37,628 nucleotides of DNA, from positions 1 through 37,628 of the forward strand of contig NZ_CAACVB010000055.1 in NCBI RefSeq assembly GCF_900659635.1, read 5' to 3'. This document shows positions 1-8,139 of the stretch, one piece after another. The stretch comes from Actinomadura roseirufa. Lineage in GTDB: Bacteria > Actinomycetota > Actinomycetes > Streptosporangiales > Streptosporangiaceae. The notes beneath the pieces were generated by a model that had not been told where the DNA came from, did no database searches, and worked only from the letters and a program-made list of their open reading frames with translations. Every line of letters starts with the position of its first letter. The stretch's first letter is position 1. The position numbers were made by a program, and so were the translations under genes.

Positions 1-240
1 TTGGAGAAGGCCACGAATGACATGCAGGCCCGCCAGCCGTCCGCCGAGCGCCCCGGCGACCTCCTCGGCCGTCCCGGCGCGCCCCGGGGTGGAGACGACG
101 AGCACGCGCGCCAGCCCCAGCGCCGCCGTCTCCGCCGGGACGTCGGCGAGGGCGCCCGCCCCGAACACGACCCGCACCGGGCTCATCTCGTGGACGAAGC
201 GCGCGGCACCGAAGCGGGCGGCACCGATCCCGGCGGTCAC
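1..240 (-). CDS. Maleylacetate reductase (iron-type alcohol dehydrogenase family), N-terminal part
   Basis: Only the first 80 codons are present; the gene runs off the left edge. The start is GTG at 240, overlapping the TGA of the upstream dioxygenase as GTGA, so the two are translationally coupled. The visible protein contains FVHEMSPVRVVFGAGALADV followed by a VLVVSTPGR stretch. That is the usual N-terminus of maleylacetate reductases, with the start of the NAD(P)-binding fold of group III iron alcohol dehydrogenases. Known role of the family: NAD(P)H-dependent reduction of maleylacetate to 3-oxoadipate in the cytoplasm. The preceding gene would supply maleylacetate from hydroxyquinol, so the pair forms the lower hydroxyquinol pathway. 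The metal-binding C-terminal domain lies outside the window. Confidence 0.85.
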   Translation of the reverse strand, partial: MTAGIGAARFGAARFVHEMSPVRVVFGAGALADVPAETAALGLARVLVVSTPGRAGTAEEVAGALGGRLAGLHVIRGLLQ

Positions 241-1169
241 CGGGACCCGCCGGGGCCGGGGTCCACCGGTTGCAGCACGACGTCGAAATGCGCGTGCCGG
301 AACGGGTTCGAGACGCCGTACTCGGCGGCCCGGTCCCGGTCGTCCACCTGATCGAAGGCCCGGATCAGGCTTCGCCGCACGCCGAAGACGGCATCGGATC
401 CGAGATACGGGTCGCCCGCCACGAACACCTGGGTGGTCACGGGCACGTGCCCCGGGGCCGCCGCGATGACATGGACGTGCGCGGGACGGTGCGGATGCCG
501 CCCGGACGCCCGCAGCAGCGCGCCGACGGGCCCGTCGTCCGGGATCGAGTACGAACTCGGTACGACGGTGCGGAACCAGAACCGTCCGTCCGCGTCCGTC
601 GTGAACAGCCCGCGCAGATGCCCTTCGGGCCGCTCGCCGGGCGCCTGGACGTCGTAGAGGCCGTCGCCCCCGGCCTGCCACACGTCCACCGTCGCGCCCG
701 CCAGCCCGGGACCGGACGTCCCGTCGGGCGCCTGCGCCACCACCCGGCCGGTGACCACGCACTCTTCACCGACGGCGGTTTCGGCTGTGCCGGTGCCCGC
801 GATGTCGGCGCCGAGCGGGCGGGCCGGGGACCCGACGACGTGGAAGGGGCCGAGCACGGTCGCCTCCGTGGCGTCCCCGGCCTTCCGGTTGTTGATCGAC
901 TCGACCAGCATCGAGACCCCCAGCACGTCCGACAGCAGGACGAACTCCTGCCGGGCGTCGTCGCAGCGGAGGCCCGTCGCGGTCAGGTAGCCGATCCCCG
1001 CCTGCCATTCGGCCGAGGTCGGCCGCGTCTCCCGGACGAACGCGTGCAGGTGCCGGACCAGGGCGTCCAGCACCTCGCGCAGCCGGGCGTCGGGCGTCCC
1101 CGCGAAGCTCGCGGTGACCACGCCGGTGGCGTCGTGCTCGCTGAAGTCGGCACCCGTGAGGCCCGCCAT
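237..1169 (-). CDS. Intradiol ring-cleavage dioxygenase, probable hydroxyquinol 1,2-dioxygenase
   Basis: A 310-residue protein that probably cleaves hydroxyquinol (1,2,4-trihydroxybenzene) to maleylacetate with non-haem Fe(III). The N-terminal helical dimerisation domain covers about residues 1-100, with the usual LGVSMLVESINN and LGPFHV motifs. The catalytic beta-sandwich follows. The four expected iron ligands are visible: Tyr172 (GLYDVQ), Tyr207 (VPSSYSIPDDGPVG), and His231 and His233 (HRPAHVH). ATG at 1169 was chosen over upstream in-frame starts because GGAGGAGGTG lies just before it. The end overlaps the maleylacetate reductase start by 4 bases. Partnership with that enzyme favours hydroxyquinol over catechol, but catechol or chlorocatechol activity cannot be excluded. 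The divergent IclR regulator is its likely controller. Confidence 0.85.
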   Translation of the reverse strand: MAGLTGADFSEHDATGVVTASFAGTPDARLREVLDALVRHLHAFVRETRPTSAEWQAGIGYLTATGLRCDDARQEFVLLSDVLGVSMLVESINNRKAGDATEATVLGPFHVVGSPARPLGADIAGTGTAETAVGEECVVTGRVVAQAPDGTSGPGLAGATVDVWQAGGDGLYDVQAPGERPEGHLRGLFTTDADGRFWFRTVVPSSYSIPDDGPVGALLRASGRHPHRPAHVHVIAAAPGHVPVTTQVFVAGDPYLGSDAVFGVRRSLIRAFDQVDDRDRAAEYGVSNPFRHAHFDVVLQPVDPGPGGSR

Positions 1170-1239
1170 CACACCTCCTCCTCCGCCGCCCGGGGCCGGG
1201 CGACTTTCACCGCGCAACCATGTCCATGGCGCGATCGAG

Positions 1240-1268
1240 GGGATAGCCTGAACTTCCGTTTAGTGAAA
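1240..1268 (-). promoter_or_regulatory. Candidate promoter of the dioxygenase-reductase operon
   Basis: On the minus strand TTTCAC (1268-1263) and TATCCC (1245-1240) are separated by 17 bases, giving plausible -35 and -10 boxes and a leader of about 64 bases before the ATG at 1169. The site sits in the 161-base region shared with the divergent IclR gene. IclR-family regulators usually bind such shared regions, but I see only a weak TTC...GAA symmetry, so no operator is claimed. Confidence 0.35.
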
Positions 1269-1330
1269 CCAGCGAGGTCAGCGGCTTGATCGAGCCCGGG
1301 ACGACGGTCCGGGCGGCATCGGGAGGAGCC

Positions 1331-2164
1331 ATGGCGGGCAACAGCGGCGAGCCCGGCCGGACGGTCGCGAGCAAGATCTTCGCCGTCCTGGACACCTTCG
1401 GGGACGCCGGGGAGACGCTCCGGCTGACCGACATCGCCCAGCGGTCGGGGCTTCCCCTGCCCACCGCCCACCGGATGGTGGGCGAGCTGGTCGCCTGGGG
1501 CGGGCTCGAACGCTCCGAGGACGGCTCGTACCGGATCGGGCAGCACATGTGGGCGATCGGCAGCGTGTCCCCCTGCATGCGGCGGCTCCGCGAGCTCGGC
1601 CACCCGCACCTTCAAGAGCTGGCCGCCGCCACGAACGCGAACGCGCAGCTCGCCGTCCTCGACGGCACCGACGCGCTGTTCCTCGACCGGGTCCACGGCC
1701 ACGGCACCCCGCTCATCCACACCCGGGTGGGGGGACGGCTGCCGCTGCACGCCACCGCCGTCGGCAAGGTGCTGCTGGCCCACGCGCCCGCCGCCGTCCG
1801 CCGGGACGTGGTGGAAGGGCGGCTCGCCCGGTTCACCCCGTACACCGTCCAGTCGCCCGGCCGGCTGGCGCGCGAGCTGGACGACGTCCGTACCCGGGGC
1901 GTGGCCTCCTCCCGCGAGGAGCTCCAGCAGGGCGTCGTGTCGGTCGCGGCCCCGGTCGTCCACCCCGACCAGGGCGTCATAGCGGCGCTCGGCGCGGTCG
2001 CGGCGTCCACCGTCCAGGAGGCCCGCCTCGTCCGCGCCGTGCGCGCCGCCGCCGCGGCCATGGAACGGGACGTCGCCGCCGACGAGCGGACCCGCCAGTG
2101 GGCGAACGACGGCGCGGCCCCGGCCGCCGCGCCGGGCCCGCGCGCGCTTCCCCCTCCCACCTGA
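1331..2164 (+). CDS. IclR-family transcriptional regulator
   Basis: A 277-residue regulator. The N-terminal winged helix-turn-helix (about residues 10-70) contains SKIFAVLDTFGDAGETLRLTDIAQRSGLPLPTAHRMV (quoted in pieces: SKIFAVLDTF, LRLTDIAQRSGLPLPTAHRM). The C-terminal GAF-like ligand domain includes the family signature LPLHATAVGKVLLAHAP and ends with SVAAPVVHPDQGVIAALG. The ATG at 1331 follows GGGAGGAGCC and is preferred over an in-frame TTG at 1286. The gene diverges from the hydroxyquinol dioxygenase operon and is followed by an isomerase-like gene and an SDR on its own strand, so it may control either set. IclR proteins commonly regulate aromatic and sugar catabolism; the effector is unknown. 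Confidence 0.85.
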   Translation: MAGNSGEPGRTVASKIFAVLDTFGDAGETLRLTDIAQRSGLPLPTAHRMVGELVAWGGLERSEDGSYRIGQHMWAIGSVSPCMRRLRELGHPHLQELAAATNANAQLAVLDGTDALFLDRVHGHGTPLIHTRVGGRLPLHATAVGKVLLAHAPAAVRRDVVEGRLARFTPYTVQSPGRLARELDDVRTRGVASSREELQQGVVSVAAPVVHPDQGVIAALGAVAASTVQEARLVRAVRAAAAAMERDVAADERTRQWANDGAAPAAAPGPRALPPPT

Positions 2165-2275
2165 CGGACGCCCCCTCACCACGGCTTTCACTGGGCAGAA
2201 GCCGCCTGTGGCTCCGGGCCGCCGCCGCGTCCCATGCTGGACCGCGTCCAAGCGTCTCGGCTCGGAGGAGGGAAC

Positions 2276-3118
2276 GTGCGGTTCAGCGTGGCGACCGTGT
2301 CGCTGCCGACGTTGACGCCTGAGGAGGCCGTCACCACGATCGCGTCCCTGGGGTACGGCGGAGTCGAGTGGAGGGTGGCCTCGCCCGACCGGCCCGGCGA
2401 CCCCGCTCCACCCCATCCGTTCCTGTCCGGCAACCTGTGCACCCTGGAACCGGGCGTCCCGGACGGAGAGCGGGCACGCCGGCTGTGCGCCGTGACTGGG
2501 CTCGCGGTCGTCGGGCTCGGCCCGTACGCCGACCTCGGCGACACCGGCGCGGTAGCGGAGCTGATGCGGATGGCGGCGGCCGCCGGGGCTCCGCAGATCA
2601 GGCTCCAGGCACCCCGGATCTCGCGGACCGGGCTGCCGTACGGGGAGCTGTTCGCGCGGACGGCCGCGTTCTTCGAGGAGGTCGAGGGCCTCGCCGCCGA
2701 GCACGGCGTCCGCGCGGCCCTGGAGATCCACCACAACACGATCTGCCCGAGCGCGTCACTGGCGCACCGGCTGGTCTCCCGGTTCGACCCGCGCCGGATC
2801 GGCGTGATCTACGACGTGGGGAACCTGGTGTTCGAGGGCTACGAGGACCCTCGCATCGGGCTGGACCTCCTCGGGCCCTACGTCGTCCACGTCCACCTGA
2901 AGAACGCCCTGTGCCGGCAGGAACCGGGCACAGAGCGGTGGCGGTACGCGTGGTCGCCCCTGGAAAGCGGGGTCCTCGACGTCCCGGCCGTCCTGGAGTG
3001 CCTGGACGGCTTCGGCTTCGAAGGATGGGTGTCGCTGGAGGACCTCAGCACCGACCGCGACCCGGTCGCGACACTCCGGCACAACGCCCGGCTTCTTCGC
3101 ACATGGGGGTTCCTGTGA
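2276..3118 (+). CDS. Sugar phosphate isomerase/epimerase-like TIM-barrel protein
   Basis: A 280-residue protein of the AP_endonuc_2 (xylose isomerase-like) TIM-barrel family, expected to interconvert sugars, keto-inositols or hydroxypyruvate-type substrates using a divalent metal. The barrel signatures are clear: FSVATVSLPTLTPEEAV and YGGVEWRV at the start, then candidate metal ligands in LEIHHNTICPS (Glu, His), VIYDVGNLV (Asp), VVHVHLKNA (His) and VSLEDLS (Glu). The GTG at 2276 is preferred because GGAGGAGGG lies directly upstream; an ATG at 2234 would lack a ribosome site. The end overlaps the SDR start by GTGA, so the two are co-translated. Family members often pair with dehydrogenases in inositol or rare-sugar breakdown. 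The substrate cannot be read from sequence. Confidence 0.75.
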   Translation: MRFSVATVSLPTLTPEEAVTTIASLGYGGVEWRVASPDRPGDPAPPHPFLSGNLCTLEPGVPDGERARRLCAVTGLAVVGLGPYADLGDTGAVAELMRMAAAAGAPQIRLQAPRISRTGLPYGELFARTAAFFEEVEGLAAEHGVRAALEIHHNTICPSASLAHRLVSRFDPRRIGVIYDVGNLVFEGYEDPRIGLDLLGPYVVHVHLKNALCRQEPGTERWRYAWSPLESGVLDVPAVLECLDGFGFEGWVSLEDLSTDRDPVATLRHNARLLRTWGFL

Positions 3119-3894
3119 ACGACCGGCGACCGGCGACGCCCCGCACGGCGATCGTGACCGGCGGGGGCGGCGCGCTGGGAAGCGCCATCGGCCACCGGCT
3201 CGCCCAAGACGGCGTCACGGTCGTCCTGGCCGACATCGACCTGGACGCCGCCGAGCGGGCCGCCGCCGAGCCGGCCCCAGGATCGGGCGGCGCCCTGCTG
3301 GCACGGCACGTCGACATGGCCGATCCCGCGTCCGTCCGCCGGCTCGCCGACGAAGCGGCCGCGGAGCTGGGCGGGATCAACGTGATCGTGAACAACGCGG
3401 CGATCCAGCGGCGCGGCGGGCTGCGGGACGCGCGCGCCGCCGACTGGGACGCCGCGCTCGCGGTCAACCTGCGGGGACCGGCGCTGCTGTGCGCCGCGGC
3501 CGTGCCTTACTGGGAGCGTCAGGCAGGCGGGAGCGTGGTCAACATCGCCTCCCGCGTGTGGCTGAGCGGCGGGCCGCCCGTCTACGTGGCCGCCAAGGCG
3601 GGGCTGGTCGGGCTGACGCGGTCGCTCGCCACCGAGCTGGGCCCGCTCGGCGTCACGGCGAACGCCGTCGCCCCCGGCTTCGTGCCCACCGAGTTCACAC
3701 GCGCCGGACGGGACGCGGCGGAGCTGGCCGAGCTGGCGGAGCGGAACCGGCGGATCACCCCGCTGGACAGGGTCACCGAACCCGCCGACGTCGCGAACGC
3801 GGTGGCCTTCCTCGCCTCCGCGCAGGCCCGCTGCATCACGGGCGAGATCCTCCACGTGTGCGGAGGCGCCCAGCTCGCCCCCCTTCCCGGGTGA
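3115..3894 (+). CDS. SDR-family NAD(P)-dependent oxidoreductase
   Basis: A 259-residue classical short-chain dehydrogenase. The cofactor motif is TGGGGALGSAIG near the N-terminus. VVLADIDLDAAE follows, and the Asp suggests a preference for NAD(H). NNAA is present at the end of strand 4. In the catalytic part the Ser is in NIASRVWLSGG and YVAAKAGLVGLTRSLA carries the Tyr-x-x-x-Lys pair. The start is GTG at 3115, overlapping the previous stop as GTGA; an ATG at 3103 is also possible and would give four more residues. With the preceding TIM-barrel gene it forms a two-gene unit that probably oxidises a hydroxyl of a sugar, polyol or aromatic-derived intermediate. A short CCCGGGT-GA-ACCCGGG repeat overlaps the stop codon. 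Confidence 0.8.
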   Translation: MNDRRPATPRTAIVTGGGGALGSAIGHRLAQDGVTVVLADIDLDAAERAAAEPAPGSGGALLARHVDMADPASVRRLADEAAAELGGINVIVNNAAIQRRGGLRDARAADWDAALAVNLRGPALLCAAAVPYWERQAGGSVVNIASRVWLSGGPPVYVAAKAGLVGLTRSLATELGPLGVTANAVAPGFVPTEFTRAGRDAAELAELAERNRRITPLDRVTEPADVANAVAFLASAQARCITGEILHVCGGAQLAPLPG

Positions 3895-3916
3895 ACCCGG
3901 GTGCGATGATGGCCGT

Positions 3917-4732
3917 ATGGCGTCCTCCTCACCGGGCCCCTCGGGCGACCGCTACCTCCTGGACAACGCCCGTCCCGAGGCGGGCACCCGCTTCGGCGCG
4001 CTGAGCGAGCTGTTCGACCCGTCCACGTTCGGGCACATCGACCGGCTCGGCATCGCGCCCGGCTGGCGGTGCTGGGAGGTCGGCGCGGGCGGCTCCTCGG
4101 TGGTGTCGTGGCTGGCGGGCAGGGTCGGGCCGTCCGGGCGGGTGGTGGCGACCGACATCGACACCTCCTGGGTCTCGGCGGCGGACGGCGACGTCGTGAC
4201 GGTGCTGCGCCACGACGTCGCCCGCGACGCGCCGCCCGACGGCGGCGGCTTCGACCTCGTGCACGCCCGGCTGGTGCTCGTCCACGTGACCGACCGGGAC
4301 CGGGCCCTGCGCACGATGGCCGGGGCGCTGCGCCCCGGCGGGGTGCTCCTCATCGAGGACGCGGACCCGGCGCTCCAGCCCCTGGCCTGCCTGGACGAGC
4401 ACGGCCCCGACCAGGAGCTGGCCAACCGGATGCGCATCGCCTTCCGCACGCTGCTCGCGTCCCGGGGCGCCGACCTCTCCTACGGGCGCAAGCTCCCCCG
4501 GCTGCTGCGGGAGGCGGGGCTGGCCGACGTCCGCGCCGACGGGTACTTCCCGGTCTCCTCCCCTGCCTGCGGCGTCCTGGAGGCGTCGACGATCCGCCAC
4601 GTCCGCGACGCCCTGGTCGACGCCGGGCTCGCGACGGACGCGGACATCGACGCCAACCTCGCCGCCATCGACGCCGGGCGGCTGGACCTGTCCATCGCCC
4701 CGATGATCTCCGCTTGGGGTCGCCGCACCTGA
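3917..4732 (+). CDS. SAM-dependent class I methyltransferase
   Basis: A 271-residue cytoplasmic methyltransferase with a Rossmann-type SAM domain. Motif I is CWEVGAGGSSVVSWLAG (residues about 51-67), motif II VVATDID, and the post-motif region LRPGGVLLIEDADP. Proteins of this layout in actinobacteria are annotated only as class I methyltransferases, many near natural-product or stress genes, so the substrate is unknown. The gene starts 22 bases after the SDR stop, so cotranscription with the upstream genes is possible, though no good ribosome site is visible. It converges on helR with only 28 bases between the stops. Confidence 0.75.
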   Translation: MASSSPGPSGDRYLLDNARPEAGTRFGALSELFDPSTFGHIDRLGIAPGWRCWEVGAGGSSVVSWLAGRVGPSGRVVATDIDTSWVSAADGDVVTVLRHDVARDAPPDGGGFDLVHARLVLVHVTDRDRALRTMAGALRPGGVLLIEDADPALQPLACLDEHGPDQELANRMRIAFRTLLASRGADLSYGRKLPRLLREAGLADVRADGYFPVSSPACGVLEASTIRHVRDALVDAGLATDADIDANLAAIDAGRLDLSIAPMISAWGRRT

Positions 4733-4760
4733 CCGCGCCCCGGCGAGCGCTCGTCCGGCG

Positions 4761-6911
4761 TCAGGAACTCGTCAGGATGACGAGCCGCTGGGTCGCCCGG
4801 GTCATCGCGACATAGCGGTCCACCGCTCCCTCGATTCCCTGGCCGAACGAGTCGGGGTCGACGAGGACGACCAGGTCGAACTCAAGCCCCTTCGCCAGCT
4901 CCGGAGTCAGCGACCGGACCCGCGACGTCGCCTGGAACCCGGGGTCGCCGATGACACAGGCGACGCCCTCGGCATGGGCGGCGAGCCAGGTATGGAGGAT
5001 CGAGCCCAGTTCCGACGCGGATCCGTGGACGACGGGAACATCGCTCCTGCGGATGGAGGTCGGCACGTTGGCGTCCGGGAGCACGGCCCGGATGACCGGC
5101 TCGGCCTCCGCCATGACCTCCTCCGGCGTGCGGTAGTTGATGCTCAGCGACGCCAGCTCGATCCGATCGAGCCCGATCCGCTCCAGCCGCTCCCGCCACG
5201 ACTCGGTGAACCCGTGCCTGGCCTGCGCGCGATCCCCGACGATCGTGAAGCTCCGGGACGGGCAGCGCAGCAGCAGCATCTGCCACTCCGCGTCGGTCAA
5301 TTCCTGGGCCTCGTCCACGACGACGTGCGCGAACGGCCCGGCGAGCAGGTCCGGTTCGGTGCTCGGCAGCGCGTTCTCATCGACCAGGACGTCCCGCAGG
5401 TCCTGGCCGCGCAGCATCGTCACCACGCCCTCACCGTCGTCATCGGCTTCGAGCAGGTCGTCGACGACCCTGGCCATGCGCTCGCGCTCGGCGGCGATGG
5501 ACGCCTCCTGGCGGCGCTTGCGGCGGGCCGCCTCCGGGTCGCCGAGGCGCTGGCGCGCCGCGTCCAGCAGCGGCAGGTCGGACACCGTCCACGCCTGGGC
5601 CTCCGCGCGCTGGAGCGCCCGGACCTCGCCGGGGTCCAGCGACGGCGCGCACAGCCGCAGGTAGGCGGGCACCGTCCACAGGTCGCCGACGAGGTCGGCC
5701 GCCTCTAGCGTCGGCCACGCCCGGTTCAGCGTCGTGATCAGCTCCTTGTTCCGCGCCAGCGACCTGCGGAGCAGATCCTCGGAGAGCTCCTCGTCGTCGT
5801 GCTTGTCCTTCAGGATCGCGAGCAGTTCCTCGAAGATCTGGTCGCGCGCCTCGTTGTGCGGGGTACCGGGCTCGACCGCCCCGAACGCCTCGGCCCAGTC
5901 CTCGGCGCTCAGCCAGACGTCGGCCCAGTGGGTCGTGACGGTCATGCCCTCCTTGGGCGGCCGTTCGTAGAACCTGACGGCGGGCTCGATCGCCTTCACC
6001 AGGTCCGCGGACGACTTCAGGCGGGCCACCTCCGGGGCGGTCTCGGCCGCCGCCGACGCGCCCTCCGCGACGAGGTCCCGCAGAGTGCACGTCTGCACGC
6101 CCTCCTCCCCGAGGCTGGGCAGCACATCGGCGACGTAGCCCAGGTACGGCTGGTGCGGCCCGACGAACAGCACGCCTCCCCGGCGGTCGCCGAGACGAGG
6201 ATCGGAGTAGAGCAGGTACGCCGAGCGGTGCAGGGCGACGACGGTCTTGCCCGTCCCCGGACCGCCGTCGACGACGAGCGCGCCACGGGACCCCGCGCGG
6301 ATGATGGCGTCCTGGTCGGCCTGGATGGTGCCGAGCACGTCCCGCATCCGCGACGACCGGTGACCGCCCAGGCTCGCGATGAACGCGGACTGGTCGTCGA
6401 GCGCGGCGTGCCCCTCGAACCCGTCCGAGGTGAACACCTCGTCCCAGTAGTCGCCGATCCGGCCGCCGGTCCAGCGGTACCTGCGGCGGGTCGCCAGCCC
6501 CATCGGGTTGGCGTGGGTCGCCCCGAAGAACGGCTCGGCCGCCGGGGAGCGCCAGTCGAGCAGCAGCCGGCGGCCCGCCGCGTCCTTGAGGCCGAGCCGC
6601 CCGACGTACACGGGCTCGGTGCCGTCCGCGCCGACCATGCGGCCGAGGCACAGGTCCAGGCCGAAGCGGCGCAGGGCGCGCAACCGGCCGGTCAGCCGGT
6701 GGACCTCCAGGTCGCGCTCCAGCGCCTCCTGGCCCGTGCCGCCCGGCGCCCGCCGCTCGGCGTCCAGCCGCGCGGACAGGTCGGCGATCGACTCCGCGAG
6801 GCTCCGCGCGATGGCCGCGAAGTGCCGCTCGTCATCGGCGATCAGCGCCGGGTCCGCCTTGGCGGCGAGGTTCTCCGGAAGGTCGAACGCACGGGTGGTC
6901 AGGGATTCCAC
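4761..6911 (-). CDS. helR: HelR-type RNA polymerase recycling ATPase (HelD/UvrD-like)
   Basis: A 716-residue superfamily 1 helicase-like ATPase. The N-terminal helical hairpin (about 25-85) includes ALIADDERHFAAIA. The HelD-type motif DWRSPAAEPFF lies at 119-129, Walker A GGPGTGKT at 216-223, Walker B VVVDEAQEL near 545, NYRTPEE later, and the C-terminal UvrD motif VAMTRATQRLVIL. HelD/HelR proteins bind RNA polymerase, free stalled complexes and recycle the enzyme. HelR of Streptomyces and Mycobacterium abscessus displaces rifamycins and confers tolerance. The start LTTRAFDLPENLAAKADPAL resembles HelR, and a 19-bp inverted repeat like the rifamycin-associated element lies upstream. I chose GTG 6911 because GGAG precedes it; a GTG at 6950 is possible. 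A generic HelD role remains the alternative. Confidence 0.8.
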   Translation of the reverse strand: MESLTTRAFDLPENLAAKADPALIADDERHFAAIARSLAESIADLSARLDAERRAPGGTGQEALERDLEVHRLTGRLRALRRFGLDLCLGRMVGADGTEPVYVGRLGLKDAAGRRLLLDWRSPAAEPFFGATHANPMGLATRRRYRWTGGRIGDYWDEVFTSDGFEGHAALDDQSAFIASLGGHRSSRMRDVLGTIQADQDAIIRAGSRGALVVDGGPGTGKTVVALHRSAYLLYSDPRLGDRRGGVLFVGPHQPYLGYVADVLPSLGEEGVQTCTLRDLVAEGASAAAETAPEVARLKSSADLVKAIEPAVRFYERPPKEGMTVTTHWADVWLSAEDWAEAFGAVEPGTPHNEARDQIFEELLAILKDKHDDEELSEDLLRRSLARNKELITTLNRAWPTLEAADLVGDLWTVPAYLRLCAPSLDPGEVRALQRAEAQAWTVSDLPLLDAARQRLGDPEAARRKRRQEASIAAERERMARVVDDLLEADDDGEGVVTMLRGQDLRDVLVDENALPSTEPDLLAGPFAHVVVDEAQELTDAEWQMLLLRCPSRSFTIVGDRAQARHGFTESWRERLERIGLDRIELASLSINYRTPEEVMAEAEPVIRAVLPDANVPTSIRRSDVPVVHGSASELGSILHTWLAAHAEGVACVIGDPGFQATSRVRSLTPELAKGLEFDLVVLVDPDSFGQGIEGAVDRYVAMTRATQRLVILTSS

Positions 6912-7013
6912 GTCGTCAGCTCCGATTCGAGGGGGCCGACGCCAACGCACGCACCTCGCGTCCCCCCGTGTCCGCAGGTACTGGCCTCGGCGGACGATTG
7001 TGCGGCATGCCCC

Positions 7014-7032
7014 GGGTCTTGCCGCAAGCCCC
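7014..7032 (-). promoter_or_regulatory. Candidate rifamycin-associated element (RAE), 19-bp inverted repeat
   Basis: On the minus strand the sequence is GGGGCTTGCGGCAAGACCC. The 9-base arms GGGGCTTGC and GCAAGACCC flank one central base, with a single mismatch. It lies about 103 bases upstream of the helR start, between helR and the unknown gene ending at 7041. The known RAE is a 19-bp inverted repeat in promoters of rifamycin-inducible genes, helR among them. The match in length, position and gene supports the call, but I am comparing with memory of the element, not with an alignment. Confidence 0.65.
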
Positions 7033-7040
7033 CGGGTGCG

Positions 7041-7748
7041 CTATAGATTGAAAATGGAGGAACCCGCCTCCGCCGCTCCCCACCACCACGAATCGAGCTC
7101 GTCCTCCGCTATGACCTCGGGCGGTGGCCGGAAGCCGTGGGCGGACGCGCCGTCCAGGGCGCCGGTCCGCAGAACGATCTCGCGGACCGCCTCGGCGACG
7201 GGCTCACCGGCGTCGAGGACGCCGAAGGTCCCGGGTCCCAGGTCGTACCAGTCGGCGAGCAGCGGCGGGTCGCCCGCCTCGGCGGCGATCGCGATGGCGT
7301 GCAGCATGTCGAGCATGGTGACCCGGCGGGGCGGGGACGTGTCGGGCCCGGTCAGGTGGTGGGACGCCATGCGACGCCACAGCGCGGACCCGGCATCGCA
7401 GTAGAGGAACGGCGGGTCGACGTAGCCGTCCTCAAGCCAGGAGTCGTAGCCGTCGAAGTCGCCGGACTCCTCGTCGAAGACCCGCAGACCCGTGAACTCG
7501 GTGAGGGAGTCGAAGTAGACGCGGCGCTCGGCGTAGTCGGGATGCTGCTCCAGGGCGAAACGGTAGGCATAGCGGCGGCGTAGCAGGATGTCCATCACCC
7601 GGAAATGGGTGAAGGAACAGTCGAACTGCTCCTGGAACCGGTACAGCGCGGCGAACCAGTCACGCGGCCGTGGGTCGCCGGCCGGATAGTGGGCGTCGAG
7701 AAGGCGAACCGAGTCCGCGACCAGATCCTCGATCAGATGCATCGACAT
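7041..7748 (-). CDS. Conserved-looking protein of unknown function
   Basis: A 235-residue soluble, acidic protein that I do not recognise. It is rich in aromatic residues and begins HLIEDLVADSVRLLDAHYPA. It contains HFRVMDILLRRRYAYRFALEQHPDY and YDSWLEDGYVDPPFLYCDAG (quoted in part), and ends EDELDSWWWGAAEAGS. There is no signal peptide or membrane segment. Two ATG codons (7748 and 7742) compete; AGG at suitable distance favours the second, but the longer form is reported. It lies upstream of helR on the same strand, but the 129-base gap with the RAE-like repeat suggests helR has its own promoter. No function is proposed. Confidence 0.6.
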   Translation of the reverse strand: MSMHLIEDLVADSVRLLDAHYPAGDPRPRDWFAALYRFQEQFDCSFTHFRVMDILLRRRYAYRFALEQHPDYAERRVYFDSLTEFTGLRVFDEESGDFDGYDSWLEDGYVDPPFLYCDAGSALWRRMASHHLTGPDTSPPRRVTMLDMLHAIAIAAEAGDPPLLADWYDLGPGTFGVLDAGEPVAEAVREIVLRTGALDGASAHGFRPPPEVIAEDELDSWWWGAAEAGSSIFNL

Positions 7749-7887
7749 CCTGGAAGATTAGGGTCCGCCCGCTGCACGCGATCCCCGCGGATGTTGCTGT
7801 GGAACCGAAACCTCGGGCACGCGCCTTCACCCCGAGGCCCCGGCGTCAGGGGCCGGGGCTCCGCGCGGGATTCCCCGCCCGCGATGT

Positions 7888-8139
7888 TCACCGGGCGAGT
7901 GCCTCGCCGATGGCCTCGACCGCCGTCAGGGCGTCCGGGCCGAGGTAGGGGCCGCGCCCGTCCGGCCCGTACCAGGCGTACTCGCCCTTCTCGGAGTCCC
8001 AGAGGACATAGAGGGCACCCTCACCGCGGCGCAGCAGGTAGAGAATCCTCGCCCCGGCGGGACGAATCGCCGCGATGTCCGGGAATCGCCGCTGAACCAG
8101 GGCGGCCAGCTCATCCAGGTGTTCGTAGGCGTCACTCAT
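7888..8139 (-). CDS. Small unknown protein, third gene of the micro-operon
   Basis: An 83-residue protein starting MSDAYEHLDELAALVQRRFP. It has a compact alpha/beta look: RILYLLRRGEGALYVLWDSE, then EYAWYGPDGRG and a C-terminal helix DALTAVEAIGEAL. The ATG at 8139 overlaps the TGA of the preceding gene as ATGA, which fixes the start and shows coupling. I do not recognise the family. Its size and place, last of three overlapping tiny genes divergent from a Scr1/DUF5753 regulator, resemble the DUF397-type partner genes found beside such regulators in actinomycetes, but the sequence is not an evident DUF397 protein. Confidence 0.6.
   Translation of the reverse strand: MSDAYEHLDELAALVQRRFPDIAAIRPAGARILYLLRRGEGALYVLWDSEKGEYAWYGPDGRGPYLGPDALTAVEAIGEALAR

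Noticed and set aside
1169..2734. A 521-codon open frame on the minus strand opposite IclR and the TIM-barrel gene
   Set aside because: It is the antisense of two well-supported genes, Arg/Gly/Pro-rich, with no domain and no ribosome site. Long antisense frames are common at this GC content.
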